From: a virus
Direction: 5' to 3' (one strand)
Length of the DNA stretch: 25,340 bases
IMG/VR virus record: IMGVR_UViG_3300022745_000651
Location: 1 to 25,340 of that record
A model generated the notes under the pieces. That model did no database searches and had not been told where the DNA came from. It saw only the letters and a program-made list of their open reading frames with translations. The translations under genes were made by a program, and so were the position numbers. Shown here one piece after another: positions 1 to 8,449 of this stretch; within the stretch, counting starts at the first letter, position 1, and each line of letters begins with the position of its first letter.

Positions 1-1
1 T

Positions 2-676
2 ACACCAGCGCTAACGGGTCTTCAACAGATCCTCGCTAGTGTTAACCAGACCGCAAGCCAAACCGCACCAATCATAGCGGGTCAAACAATCCCTGCAGTT
101 GATGATTTGACTAAGGCCGGTGGTAAGGCTGTTGATAAGTATCAGGAGCTAAAGGATACCCTGAAATCAGCCTTTGAAGATGTGGGTATGGCAATTGTTC
201 AAGATACCAAGAACATTGGTGATGCATTCAAGAAATTGGCTGCGGATATCATCACCGAGCTCTACAAAGTTCTAGTCGTTGAGAAACTGGTTGGTTCTTT
301 CGGTAACGCTACTACTCCTAGTTCCGGTATCTTGGGATTCTTGGGGACTGCCTTTAGTTCTGGTGGGATGTTTGGTTCTGTCACCACTGCGGTAATGCCG
401 CATGCTTCTGGAGGTCCGTTCTCTGCAGGTCAGCCTATGATCGTGGGTGAAAAAGGTCCTGAACTTATAACCCCATCCTTCAATGGTACTGTGACAAAGA
501 ATTCTGCAATGGGTTCTGGTGACACAAATATCACCCAAATCTTCCAAATTAGCACTGGGGTACAGCAGACTGTACGTGCTGAGATCAAAGCAATGATGCC
601 TCAAATTAAAGCTGCCGCCGTTCAAGCTGTCATGCAAGCTAAGACTCGTGGTGGGAAAGCAGGAGCACTCCTCTAA
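2..676 (+). CDS. Tape measure protein, C-terminal part (cut by window edge)
   Basis: The reading frame is open from the first bases of the window, so the 5' part of the gene lies outside. The tape measure protein sets tail length and occupies the tail tube lumen. The visible part has a helical stretch, then a hydrophobic Gly/Ser-rich section (FSSGGMFG), then HASGGPFSAGQPMIVGEKGP followed by ELITPSFNG. That glycine-rich signature is typical of the lambda gpH-like tape measure C-terminus. The end (VRAEIKAMMPQIKAAAVQ) is again helical. Its stop overlaps the next start (TAATG at 674-678), and it heads a run of tail-tip genes, which fits the usual order in siphoviruses. The family assignment rests on the C-terminal signature and the position. 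Confidence 0.85.
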   Translation, partial: TPALTGLQQILASVNQTASQTAPIIAGQTIPAVDDLTKAGGKAVDKYQELKDTLKSAFEDVGMAIVQDTKNIGDAFKKLAADIITELYKVLVVEKLVGSFGNATTPSSGILGFLGTAFSSGGMFGSVTTAVMPHASGGPFSAGQPMIVGEKGPELITPSFNGTVTKNSAMGSGDTNITQIFQISTGVQQTVRAEIKAMMPQIKAAAVQAVMQAKTRGGKAGALL

Positions 677-1266
677 TGGCCATCACATATCCGTTGTCAT
701 TGCCAGCCTTCAAAGGGCCCGCCAAAATTGATTTCCATGCTCTAAGCATTGTATCATCGTCAAAGTCGCCTTTCACGTTAAAGGAACAAATCTATGAATA
801 TGGCGGCCAGATTTGGCAAGCGGACATTACACTACCTCCTATGCGTCGATCGGATGCGGAGAATTGGGTTGCATTCCTTCTGGCGCTTCATGGACGTACT
901 GGTACTTTTATACTGACTGATCCTACTAACGCTGCTCCCAGAGGTAATATCTCTTCGAGCCTTGTGATCACCGGTTCCGTAGGTGCAAACTCAGTTACTT
1001 GCACGATGACAGGTAGTTTGGCTGCTGGTGACATGTTTCAACTTGGTTCTGGAGCTGCGACGGAATTGCATAAGGTGGTTCAAGGACGTACTGGTAGCGG
1101 TACTCTTGAAATTTGGCCGTCGCTGCGTTATGTGCAAGCATCAGCGACTGCTGTCATTGCAAACCCCGGCGGTTTGTTCCGCCTGAACACAAACGACATC
1201 AGCTGGTCCGTTGATGAGGCTTCCGTATATGGAATTACATTCCCTGCTATTGAGGCTCTGCCATGA
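676..1266 (+). CDS. Minor tail protein (lambda gpM/distal-tail-like)
   Basis: A 196-residue, beta-rich protein with no signal peptide or membrane segment. It starts MAITYPLSLPAF and contains a W-x-A-x-I-x-L-P-P-M segment near residues 48-57, then ENWVAFLLALHGRTGTF-like residues at about 62-78, and ends with a beta segment (ITFPAIEALP). This pattern of 'replace the measured quantity' followed by short beta repeats is common in small tail-tip proteins encoded between the tape measure and tail tip genes. The start overlaps the tape measure stop, and the stop overlaps the next start (1263-1266, ATGA). It probably forms part of the distal tail or baseplate hub. I cannot place it in a named family with certainty. 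Confidence 0.7.
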   Translation: MAITYPLSLPAFKGPAKIDFHALSIVSSSKSPFTLKEQIYEYGGQIWQADITLPPMRRSDAENWVAFLLALHGRTGTFILTDPTNAAPRGNISSSLVITGSVGANSVTCTMTGSLAAGDMFQLGSGAATELHKVVQGRTGSGTLEIWPSLRYVQASATAVIANPGGLFRLNTNDISWSVDEASVYGITFPAIEALP

Positions 1267-1823
1267 CGCGTTCAATTGGTGCAACCCTTGTATCTACTTT
1301 ACAGCAGGCGACATCGCAACCCTTTGTCGCTGTTCAATTTCTCTTTGACAGCGGTACCTTGCGCCTTTGGTCTGGTATTGGTTCCTACACGTTCGGAACT
1401 GACGTTTATTCAGGTGTTGGTGACTTCCTTAGCATTGCGGCTGTTAAAGAAACATCCGACATGTCTGCAGATAGCATGACCATTACATTAGCAGGACAAA
1501 ATGCTGCTACTGTTTCCTTAGCATTGCAAGAACCGTACCAATATCGTAAGGCTACTGTTCATCTAGGTGTGTGGACTAACGCAGCACATACTACCTATGC
1601 TTTCTACAAAATCTTTGGCGGCGATATGGATACGATGTCCATTCGCGATGATGGTGATTCATCCATAATCACCATGACTATTGAGAATGCTTTGGCAGCT
1701 TTTGACCGCTCTAACAATTTCCGGTATACGCAGGAGAGTCAGCAAGCACTATATCCTGGGGACACTTTCTTTTCATTCGTCACTGATCTCCAGGATAAAG
1801 AGATTACATGGGGTCGTAAATAA
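1263..1823 (+). CDS. Minor tail protein (lambda gpL/DUF2163-like)
   Basis: A 186-residue protein opening MTRSIGATLVSTLQQ. It continues with an aromatic beta region (FVAVQFLFDSGTLRLWSG, about residues 21-38) and YTFGTDVYSGVGDFLSI, a beginning shared by many tail hub proteins that describe attachment to the tail tube. Residues 60-135 alternate beta strands and acidic turns, as in DUF2163/gpL-type hub proteins. The gene overlaps both neighbours by 1-4 bases, so translation is probably coupled along the tail operon. It lies exactly where lambda-like phages carry gpL. It lacks the visible cysteine cluster of lambda gpL, so gpL equivalence is inferred from position and general fold pattern. Confidence 0.65.
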   Translation: MTRSIGATLVSTLQQATSQPFVAVQFLFDSGTLRLWSGIGSYTFGTDVYSGVGDFLSIAAVKETSDMSADSMTITLAGQNAATVSLALQEPYQYRKATVHLGVWTNAAHTTYAFYKIFGGDMDTMSIRDDGDSSIITMTIENALAAFDRSNNFRYTQESQQALYPGDTFFSFVTDLQDKEITWGRK

Positions 1824-2275
1824 TGAATGCCGAAGCAAGACTTGAGCTTATGAAGTACCTGGGTGAAATACTGCATAAGCCTTTTGTTCCTGTAGAACAT
1901 GATTGCCTTACTTTCACCAACAAGTGCTGGGAGATCATGTATGGATATCCTTGGTCATCTGATTGGCTGGGTGGATATTTCACTGACAATAAAAGACCGC
2001 TGACAATTCCACAACTGCAGAAAAAATTCGGATTTGAGGACTTGCCTGAAGCTATTGATTCCCTTGCGGGAATGTCTCGTTTTACACCAGCACCAGACAC
2101 TGACAACTATCTTGGTTCTGGTAAACTTGTTATCCGCAAGGTTGAGTCCACCATGATTGGTTATGCTATGGGGATTTCTTTAGGTCGTTCTCTAGTGTAC
2201 CTGGGCTTTAAAGGGCTTGATTACCATAGCCCTGAATACTATGATCTTGCTTGGCAGAGGGTAGAAAATAAATGA
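1823..2275 (+). CDS. DUF6950/NlpC-P60-like tail assembly protein
   Basis: A 150-residue protein. Near its start it has a Cys in the context EHDCLTFTNKCWEIMYG (residues 26-42), followed by a WLGGYF motif. This resembles DUF6950 proteins, which sit where lambda gpK sits, and the N-terminal half of NlpC/P60 peptidases, where the first Cys is the nucleophile. The second half (VIRKVESTMIGYAMGISLGR) is Gly-rich and resembles the 'GDVVLF' half of such proteins, followed by a conserved-looking Tyr/Leu tail. If active it would cleave murein during DNA entry, or it may be structural only. No clear catalytic His can be assigned by eye. It overlaps the tail genes on both sides. Confidence 0.65.
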   Translation: MNAEARLELMKYLGEILHKPFVPVEHDCLTFTNKCWEIMYGYPWSSDWLGGYFTDNKRPLTIPQLQKKFGFEDLPEAIDSLAGMSRFTPAPDTDNYLGSGKLVIRKVESTMIGYAMGISLGRSLVYLGFKGLDYHSPEYYDLAWQRVENK

Positions 2276-4761
2276 GCACGTTTAATTCCCTTTGGAAAGG
2301 TAAATCCTATCTTAAGCAGTCCACGATGCTTAATCGGGACCCGCTTACGATTGGTACTTTCATTCTTTCGGGAATTGACATTACGGGTGCCTCTGTCTTC
2401 ATCGCATCCACAGTTGGCTATATTGCAACCACTCTCGTTACTTCCTGGTTGCTTACTGCACTTACCACGTCGGGCTCTTCTCTTAATAATCCGATTAGTC
2501 AAGGTACTTCACTATCCAACAGTGTTGTTGCCGATGCTGATGGTGAAATCGTTTATGGTAGGATTCGTAAAGGTGGCGTCGTTACTTATATGGAGGCTAC
2601 TGGTTCCACCAACCAGTACCTTCATATGATCATCTGCTTTGCTTGTCATACCATCGATGCATTTGAAAGCATCTATATCAACGACGTCATTGTGACTTTG
2701 GATGCTAACGGTTTTGCTACCGCAGCTCCTTGGAACTCTAAGGTACGTATCAAGCTGCATCTTGGTAGTCCTACCCAAACTGCTGATTCCAACCTTCTGT
2801 CTGAATCTGCACAGATCACTTCGGCCTTTCAAGGCAAAGGCATTGCGTATATGTATGTTCGTCTGGAATATGACGAGAACGTGTTTGCGAATGGTATTCC
2901 TCTATTCACGGCAGTTATTCGAGGTAAGAAAGTATTTGATTCCCGTGTACCGACTACTGTCTGGTCTGCAAATGCTGCCTTGGTGGTCCGTGATTACCTA
3001 CAGGCTAGCTATGGTCCTGAAATTCTGAGTGCAGAAGTTGATACCACAGCCTTTGCACATGCGGCCGACGTTTGCGATGCCTCAATCACTCCTGTCGGTG
3101 GTACCGCTCAGGCTATGTTCACGATTGATGCTGTGTTCACCACAGGTCAGACCTATCGAGATGTCATGCAAGCAATGATGACTGCTTGCGGAGGTTCTCT
3201 ATATCATTCTATGGGACTGTTCAAACTTATTGTTGCCGAGTATAATTCTCCGGTAAAAACCTTTACGCTAGATAACCTACGGTCTGAGATCAATATCGAT
3301 ACCAAAGTAGCACGACATGACAACTTCAACTCGATCACAGGTACTTTCAACGATGCTTCCCAAGGCTACATTGTAGCAGACTTTCCTAAAATCATTGACA
3401 CAAACTTCCTGACCGAAGATGGTGGTATCGACAATCCTATTGATATGTCTATGCCTTGTATCACAGATGTCAACAGGGCTATTCGAGTTTGTACCATCGC
3501 ATTGCGTAGAGCACGAGAACAAATTACGTTCACTGCGACTTTTGACATGTCCGCTCTCGATGTTGATGTCGGTGATTTTGTCAACTTGACGATCGGTCGC
3601 TACGGCTGGGTTGCTAAAGTCTTCCAAGTTAATACCTGGTCTTTTGGCGTTGATAGTGATGGCGCTTTGGTCATCGAAATGACTTTGCGGGAATCTTCTT
3701 CAACCGCATTCTCAACTACCCTCAATTCCTATATCATTGTCAACAATAACTCCCTTCTGCCGGATTATAAGAATCCGACACCACCGACATCTCTTGTGGT
3801 CACCAATGTCGGCTATATCTCATCTGCTGGATACTTTATTCCTTCTATTCATTTGACATGGACTGCTTCCACTGACAAATTTGTAACTTCCTACATAGTC
3901 TCTTGGAAAGAGCATTCAGCTTCAGTCTACAAGTCTATGACCGTAAAGACGACTGAAGCAGACATCCAACTAACTAAATCCGGCATACTTTACGATCTTC
4001 AGGTTCAATCCGTTAACGTATATGGCATTCCAAGCACGGCCCTAACGGGTAGCATCACTGCGGCATATGATACAGTTGCCCCAGCTAACCCAACTGGCAT
4101 CGGTGCTATTGGTGTTATGGATGGTGTTCTACTTACTTGGACTAACCCTACAGACAGTGATTTTGATCATGTCGAAATCTATGTTAATACCGTCAACAAC
4201 TCTGCAACTGCGACTCTTGTTCAACAGACTAAGGGTATATTTTGGAAACATGATAACCTTGGCTCAAATGCTTTGCGTTATTATTGGTTCAAGGCTGTAG
4301 ATTCGTTTGGCAATAGGAACGCCTCGTTCACCACCGTTGTGAGTGCTACCTCACGCTATATTCTGACTTCCGACGTTGCGAACGGACAATTTACTCTTTC
4401 CTATTGCTCGATCTGTGCTCCCGCTTTAATCAATACTTCGGCATTGACCAGAATCAATACCTTCAAGTTTAATCGTGCTGTTGGCTATCCTACAATATTC
4501 GCGTTCCAAATTCAAGTCATGCCCTTTGACGAAAGTAGTGACCTGACCGTACAGCTTAAAACAGGTTCGCGCATATTCTTCCAAAATAAGATGGGTGTGC
4601 TTCAAAACCAACAGAACCTAGTTTCGGGTAACGGTATTGACAATGATCTTTCAGGGGGTTCAACAATTTATGACCTTTACATCTCTCGACCCAATGCCAC
4701 TCTAGTACCCACTACCTTTGTCTATCAGAACATCCTCACAGCCTACCAAATGAAACGGTGA
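2272..4761 (+). CDS. Tail tip / host specificity protein (lambda J-like)
   Basis: An 829-residue protein, the largest gene of the tail arm and placed where lambda-like phages carry the central tail protein J. The N-terminus has long hydrophobic stretches at about residues 27-68 (TIGTFILSGIDITGAS, then FIASTVGYIATTLVTSWLL), as seen in other J-like proteins. A central beta-rich hub region follows (about 75-490). Two fibronectin type III-like domains follow, beginning near PPTSLVVTNVGY (about 503) and ANPTGIGAIGVMDGVLLTW (about 607), each with the expected Trp and Tyr strands. The C-terminal 130 residues have no recognised fold. It should close the tail tip and contact the host receptor. The start overlaps the previous gene by four bases (ATGA). 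Confidence 0.8.
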   Translation: MSTFNSLWKGKSYLKQSTMLNRDPLTIGTFILSGIDITGASVFIASTVGYIATTLVTSWLLTALTTSGSSLNNPISQGTSLSNSVVADADGEIVYGRIRKGGVVTYMEATGSTNQYLHMIICFACHTIDAFESIYINDVIVTLDANGFATAAPWNSKVRIKLHLGSPTQTADSNLLSESAQITSAFQGKGIAYMYVRLEYDENVFANGIPLFTAVIRGKKVFDSRVPTTVWSANAALVVRDYLQASYGPEILSAEVDTTAFAHAADVCDASITPVGGTAQAMFTIDAVFTTGQTYRDVMQAMMTACGGSLYHSMGLFKLIVAEYNSPVKTFTLDNLRSEINIDTKVARHDNFNSITGTFNDASQGYIVADFPKIIDTNFLTEDGGIDNPIDMSMPCITDVNRAIRVCTIALRRAREQITFTATFDMSALDVDVGDFVNLTIGRYGWVAKVFQVNTWSFGVDSDGALVIEMTLRESSSTAFSTTLNSYIIVNNNSLLPDYKNPTPPTSLVVTNVGYISSAGYFIPSIHLTWTASTDKFVTSYIVSWKEHSASVYKSMTVKTTEADIQLTKSGILYDLQVQSVNVYGIPSTALTGSITAAYDTVAPANPTGIGAIGVMDGVLLTWTNPTDSDFDHVEIYVNTVNNSATATLVQQTKGIFWKHDNLGSNALRYYWFKAVDSFGNRNASFTTVVSATSRYILTSDVANGQFTLSYCSICAPALINTSALTRINTFKFNRAVGYPTIFAFQIQVMPFDESSDLTVQLKTGSRIFFQNKMGVLQNQQNLVSGNGIDNDLSGGSTIYDLYISRPNATLVPTTFVYQNILTAYQMKR

Positions 4762-4765
4762 TACC

Positions 4766-6388
4766 ATGGCTTCTTATGGTGTATACGATTCCACGCAAGG
4801 TACCACGACGGATCGTACCCTTATTCGTTGGGGTGATTGTCCTGCCGGTGAAGAGACTTTGCAAGGCTATAATACCAATGAGGTTGGTGTTGCCCTTTCA
4901 TCTGCAGTCAACTGCACGATGGACCAAGAAGCTCATTATAATGGTACTACCGGGGTCATTACTATCACCTCGATGACCAAGGCCACTTCAGTACAAAAGC
5001 AAGAGCAGCTTGTCACTAGAAACTCTTTGTTGACCTTTTGGGATTGGTTCATGACTGCGGACGCCTCAACAAGGCTGTCTTACAAGAAGCTTAAGGAGAT
5101 CAAAAAGTATCGTCAGGATCTACGCAATGTGCCTCAACAAGGCGGCTATCCTTCTTCCATTGTGTGGCCCACGGTTCCTACACCGCCAACACCTATTCCA
5201 GATACTGATCCACTTAGTCTAATCGATTCCTATGGCAATTTGATTAGTGGATTCACATTCACAAGATCAACCTCGGCACTCACCTATAGTAAACAGGGAT
5301 GGATGAAACTTGCCGGCGTTAATGTGCCTCGAGTAGAATATAATCCTGCAGATGGCACTCTGCGTGGTTTGTTGATGGAACCCGCACGCACCAACTTGCT
5401 TCTGTGGTGCTATACCTTTACCAATGCTGTATGGACCGCAACCCGAGCTACTGTTGCAGCTGCTTCTCAAATCTGTCCCGATGCTACTATTGGTGGGTAT
5501 AAAATTACGGAAGACACTACAGCAACTAATACCCACATCATCTCGCAAACTATCACACTGGCTGCAGCCTCAAACTACTACAGGACTATTGTACTTAAAG
5601 CAGGTACACGTACCGGAGCATCTATCTTTACCACTTCTCCAGGTATGACAAATGTTAACGTTGTCGTAGATTTGTCTGCAGGTTCCATTATATCGGGCAC
5701 CGCTATTATCTCAGCGCTTAAAGCAGGTTGGTACATGGTTCAAATACCATTTACTACAGTAACTGGTGGCGCATCTACGATAAGCACGCGTCTTTATAAC
5801 GGTAACGCTATCTATACTGGTGATGGCACCTCAGGTCTCTATGTTTTCCAAGACCAAGTTGAATTGGGAGATTTTCCCACCAGCTTGATTAATACGACAA
5901 CGGCGGCGGCTACTCGAGGTGCAGATTCGGCAACTCTTCCTCTGACTGATTTCTATAACGACAATGCTGGAACTTGGTATGCCGAAGCAAACTATATTGG
6001 CGGTTCGGATAAAAGCAATGACAGTCGTACCGTGTTCTCTCTAGATGATGGCTCCACAGCCAACCAGATTTATGTCGACAATAAAAACGGATATCATGGT
6101 TGCCAAATTACCGCAGCTAGCGCTTCCCAGATGTCGGTTAACGGTAACTCTGCCAATGATTCCCTTTATCACCAAGTTACCTTGGGATATTCACTTAATG
6201 ATGGTGGCATTTGCAATGACGGAGTGAATATTACTACAGATACCACTCTAACAGTGCCTAATGGACTTACGACACTTCGTGTTGGAGGACAATTTACGGC
6301 AGGTAAAGAATTGGGTGGTTTTATTCGTGACCTTAAATACTGGGATTCAAAACTACGCAGTGACCAAATTATTGCCGCGACTACCTGA
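4766..6388 (+). CDS. Tail fibre/appendage protein with LamG-like C-terminal domain
   Basis: A 540-residue, Ser/Thr/Gly-rich protein without a signal peptide, starting four bases after the tip gene. Residues 1-130 contain a helix-turn region with Lys/Arg-rich repeats (YKKLKEIKKYRQDL). A Pro-rich linker with Pro-Thr repeats follows (about 139-150). Next is the segment MEPARTNLLLWCYTF (about 203-217) and TNAVWTATRATV, a signature of carbohydrate-binding modules found in many phage tail and head fibres. From about residue 390 (AGTWYAEANYIGG) to the end it looks like a concanavalin/LamG-type sandwich, with VFSLDDGSTAN and a final GFIRDLKYWDSKL strand. It is probably an adhesin binding a surface glycan. 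The start codon has only a weak ribosome site. Confidence 0.75.
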   Translation: MASYGVYDSTQGTTTDRTLIRWGDCPAGEETLQGYNTNEVGVALSSAVNCTMDQEAHYNGTTGVITITSMTKATSVQKQEQLVTRNSLLTFWDWFMTADASTRLSYKKLKEIKKYRQDLRNVPQQGGYPSSIVWPTVPTPPTPIPDTDPLSLIDSYGNLISGFTFTRSTSALTYSKQGWMKLAGVNVPRVEYNPADGTLRGLLMEPARTNLLLWCYTFTNAVWTATRATVAAASQICPDATIGGYKITEDTTATNTHIISQTITLAAASNYYRTIVLKAGTRTGASIFTTSPGMTNVNVVVDLSAGSIISGTAIISALKAGWYMVQIPFTTVTGGASTISTRLYNGNAIYTGDGTSGLYVFQDQVELGDFPTSLINTTTAAATRGADSATLPLTDFYNDNAGTWYAEANYIGGSDKSNDSRTVFSLDDGSTANQIYVDNKNGYHGCQITAASASQMSVNGNSANDSLYHQVTLGYSLNDGGICNDGVNITTDTTLTVPNGLTTLRVGGQFTAGKELGGFIRDLKYWDSKLRSDQIIAATT

Positions 6389-6412
6389 CATCACACAGCA
6401 ACCTAGGAGGCT

Positions 6413-6967
6413 ATGGTGCAATCGAACTTCCGTAAATGTCTTGATAAAATCCTTGTATACGAAGGCGGTTTTGTCAATGACCCTCATGATCCCGGTGGTG
6501 CTACAAATCATGGCATTACCATCGGTACTCTTAAGAAGATTGGTATTGACGTTGATGGAGATGGTGATTCTGACATCGCCGATCTTAAAGCTCTTCGTCC
6601 ACAAGACATTGAGTACGTGTACAAGAAGTTTTATTGGGATCCGGTTCAAGGAGACTTCCTCCCGAAAGGCGTTGATCTAGTTGCTTTCGACGCAGCTGTA
6701 AATTCAGGTGTTGCCCGAAGCGGCATCTGGATTCAATCAACCACCAAGGATGTACAAGATGGTTCTATTGGGCCCATTACTCTCGGCAATATTCTAAAGA
6801 TGGATCCTCATGTCATTATTCAACGTGCTTTGGATGCTCGTCTTGCTTTCATGCACCAAGCCAAAAATCCTAAAACTGGTGAGATGCTTTGGCCACGATA
6901 TAAGCATAGTTGGCAATCTCGAGTTGATGACGTTCGCGCTTCTGCAGACAAAATGGTTGGAGCTTAA
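6413..6967 (+). CDS. Endolysin, GH108-type N-acetylmuramidase
   Basis: A 184-residue muramidase that would cut the glycan backbone of peptidoglycan at the end of infection. The N-terminus carries the family signature LVYEGGFVNDPHDPGG (about residues 14-29), where Glu17 is the expected catalytic acid, followed by ATNHGITIGTLKKIG. The second half, with AAVNSGVARSGIWIQ and SIGPITLGNI, matches the peptidoglycan-binding part common to GH108 enzymes. There is no signal peptide or SAR segment, so export should depend on a holin. A strong AGGAGG lies only two bases before ATG 6413. An in-frame GTG at 6416 has better spacing, so the true start could be either. Holin and spanin candidates follow directly. 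Confidence 0.9.
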   Translation: MVQSNFRKCLDKILVYEGGFVNDPHDPGGATNHGITIGTLKKIGIDVDGDGDSDIADLKALRPQDIEYVYKKFYWDPVQGDFLPKGVDLVAFDAAVNSGVARSGIWIQSTTKDVQDGSIGPITLGNILKMDPHVIIQRALDARLAFMHQAKNPKTGEMLWPRYKHSWQSRVDDVRASADKMVGA

Positions 6968-6969
6968 CT

Positions 6970-7221
6970 ATGGCCATGAAACTTTCTCCTAATTGGCGCA
7001 TTATTCTTCGTAAATCCTGGTCAGTACGTTTGGCGGGAATTGCTACTGGATGTGCCTTGGCAATTACAACTATTCGGGAAGCCGGACCTGATGTTCTTCC
7101 TCCTGAATTGGCCGCTTTCGTAATCCTCTGGCTAAAGCGTATTGCACTTGTTTGTGTTATTGCAGTCATTCCTGCTCGTGTAATGCATCAACCCGCACTT
7201 GAGGAACCTCCCCAAAAATGA
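6970..7221 (+). CDS. Holin candidate (DUF7940-like, two membrane segments)
   Basis: An 83-residue small membrane protein starting two bases after the endolysin stop. It begins with a basic N-terminus containing KLSPNWRIILRKSWSVRLAG, a pattern I associate with DUF7940-type phage holin candidates. Two hydrophobic segments are visible, at about residues 19-36 and 44-70, the second interrupted by Lys-Arg. The C-terminus is short and Pro/Glu/Lys-rich. Its place between the endolysin and the spanin candidate supports a pore-forming role that releases the endolysin. A second in-frame ATG (codon 3) exists but is too far from the GGAG site to be favoured. Function is inferred from context and size. 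Confidence 0.7.
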   Translation: MAMKLSPNWRIILRKSWSVRLAGIATGCALAITTIREAGPDVLPPELAAFVILWLKRIALVCVIAVIPARVMHQPALEEPPQK

Positions 7222-7622
7222 AACATCCTCTTGCCTGCATGTTTCTTATTGTATTCATGACTACGTCTTGTAGTCCTCTGACTTCAATGCTATTGGGCGG
7301 ACTTACTCACGGTGGTCCTCAATTGAATGCTAACGTGCAGGCAGGTAAAACAAATACAGAGGCGGCAACAATCGGCACTACGGATGCAAGCCAACAAGAG
7401 GTATCTCATTCTTCCGTTGGCACTGTAAACCAAAGTCATGACTCTAACAAAGTATCCGCCAAATCTGTAGGTACAATTATTGTTAATGAAGCCCAAAGTT
7501 GGAAACGTGAATACGGTTATTGGCTTGCGATTATTCTAGCTTTGTTTCTAGATAGTCCAAGACGTTGGCCAGAAGAAATCATGAACGCTTTTAAACGCCA
7601 AAGAAAGGCATCATCCAAATGA
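7218..7622 (+). CDS. Lipoprotein, candidate unimolecular spanin
   Basis: A 134-residue protein with an N-terminal lipoprotein-type signal: a hydrophobic core at residues 6-14, then TTSC with Cys18 as the probable lipidated residue. The lipobox is imperfect because position -3 is Thr rather than Leu. A hydrophilic Thr/Ser/Gln/Asn-rich middle, suited to spanning the periplasm, follows (about 30-95). Near the C-terminus is a short hydrophobic stretch (WLAIILALFL, 102-111) followed by basic residues. An outer-membrane lipid anchor plus an inner-membrane C-terminal segment is the architecture of u-spanins such as phage T1 gp11, which disrupt the outer membrane. The membrane stretch is short for a full span, so this is an inference. 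It overlaps both neighbours (ATGA). Confidence 0.6.
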   Translation: MKHPLACMFLIVFMTTSCSPLTSMLLGGLTHGGPQLNANVQAGKTNTEAATIGTTDASQQEVSHSSVGTVNQSHDSNKVSAKSVGTIIVNEAQSWKREYGYWLAIILALFLDSPRRWPEEIMNAFKRQRKASSK

Positions 7623-8008
7623 AAAACTATCTTCTTCCTACCATTCTTAGCCTGTTGCTTCTCGGCACGACGACACCTCAAGCAGCCGTCACTGCTGTCG
7701 AGCTGACTCCAGTCGGATGTGATCATCTTAAGGATTATCTCCGCCATGATGTGATGGTCGCCAGCATCAAAGCGAAATGGCCCGAAGCCGTGCTTGCTCT
7801 ATCTCAAGTCTCGACGTTCTCCTGGGACGATAGTGGACGGAAAATGGAGGTTTATTATTTTCCGGACACTGCCAATGATGGAAAAGATGCGAGGATGATC
7901 ACCACCATAGTAATCCGGACTAAGAATAGCTTTGGTGCATGGACCGTCTATGCCTCAAGTCTGACCTGTATACCGACCGATAATCCCATTCAATGGCCTG
8001 CGCAATAA
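7619..8008 (+). CDS. Secreted protein of unknown function in the lysis block
   Basis: A 129-residue protein with a clear Sec signal peptide: MKNY, a hydrophobic core at residues 4-16 (LLPTILSLLLLGT), and a probable cleavage after the Ala-Ala near residues 22-23. The mature part has two cysteines (C34 in VGCDHL, and C120) that could form one disulphide in the periplasm. It also has charged, Trp-containing strands (FSWDDSGRKMEVYYFP). I do not recognise a family. It follows the spanin candidate with a 4-base overlap, so it is probably co-translated with the lysis genes. It could aid lysis, block superinfection or modify the envelope. None of these is shown by the sequence. Confidence 0.75.
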   Translation: MKNYLLPTILSLLLLGTTTPQAAVTAVELTPVGCDHLKDYLRHDVMVASIKAKWPEAVLALSQVSTFSWDDSGRKMEVYYFPDTANDGKDARMITTIVIRTKNSFGAWTVYASSLTCIPTDNPIQWPAQ

Positions 8009-8020
8009 TCGAGATAGACT

Positions 8021-8449
8021 ATGAGTTATTCCATCGAAATCAAGCACAATGGTGGAATCCTACTTAGTCTAGGGGGTCCACAGCTAACTACCTTTGTGCC
8101 CAACACCCCTAACAGAAGAAGAGCACTACGCAGTATTCTTGATGACATTGAGAAAATACTCGCCGTTGCAGATGCTGCTGGTGCTCTTGAAGATGACATC
8201 AACGAAGAAAGCCGTACAGTGATCACTGATGGTAAGACACGACGTCTTACTAAGACCGAATTCAACATTGTTGCCTTTTTAGCAAAGCACCCTGGATATT
8301 GGCGGACTCGTACTCAGATCATGGATGCTATTGGCATGCATTCTGAAAATGAGGACCGCTCTATCGACTCACATATCCAGAGAATACGCAAGAAAGGCGT
8401 AACACGTATTCTTACGCAGACTGGTATTGGTTATTGTTGGAAGACTTAA
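8021..8449 (+). CDS. Receiver-less OmpR/PhoB-type winged-helix protein
   Basis: A 142-residue protein whose second half (about residues 72-142) reads as a response-regulator effector domain. It has RLTKTEFNIVAFLAKHPG (helix 1 and wing), RTRTQIMDAIG, a recognition helix SIDSHIQRIRKKG, and the final hairpin ILTQTGIGYCWK. Each element matches the DNA-binding domain of OmpR/PhoB regulators. Residues 1-65 carry no receiver domain: there is no acidic pocket and no phospho-Asp. Instead this part is a beta stretch plus a helix (RRALRSILDDIEKILAV) that could dimerise. It sits at the end of the lysis arm, facing the early operon. It probably binds DNA, perhaps switching late or early promoters; the target is unknown. 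Confidence 0.8.
   Translation: MSYSIEIKHNGGILLSLGGPQLTTFVPNTPNRRRALRSILDDIEKILAVADAAGALEDDINEESRTVITDGKTRRLTKTEFNIVAFLAKHPGYWRTRTQIMDAIGMHSENEDRSIDSHIQRIRKKGVTRILTQTGIGYCWKT

Noticed and set aside
6970-6978. Dual-start holin signal (ATG GCC ATG) as in lambda S
   Set aside because: The ribosome site suits only the first ATG, and there is no charged residue between the two starts to give the lambda-type inhibitor form.
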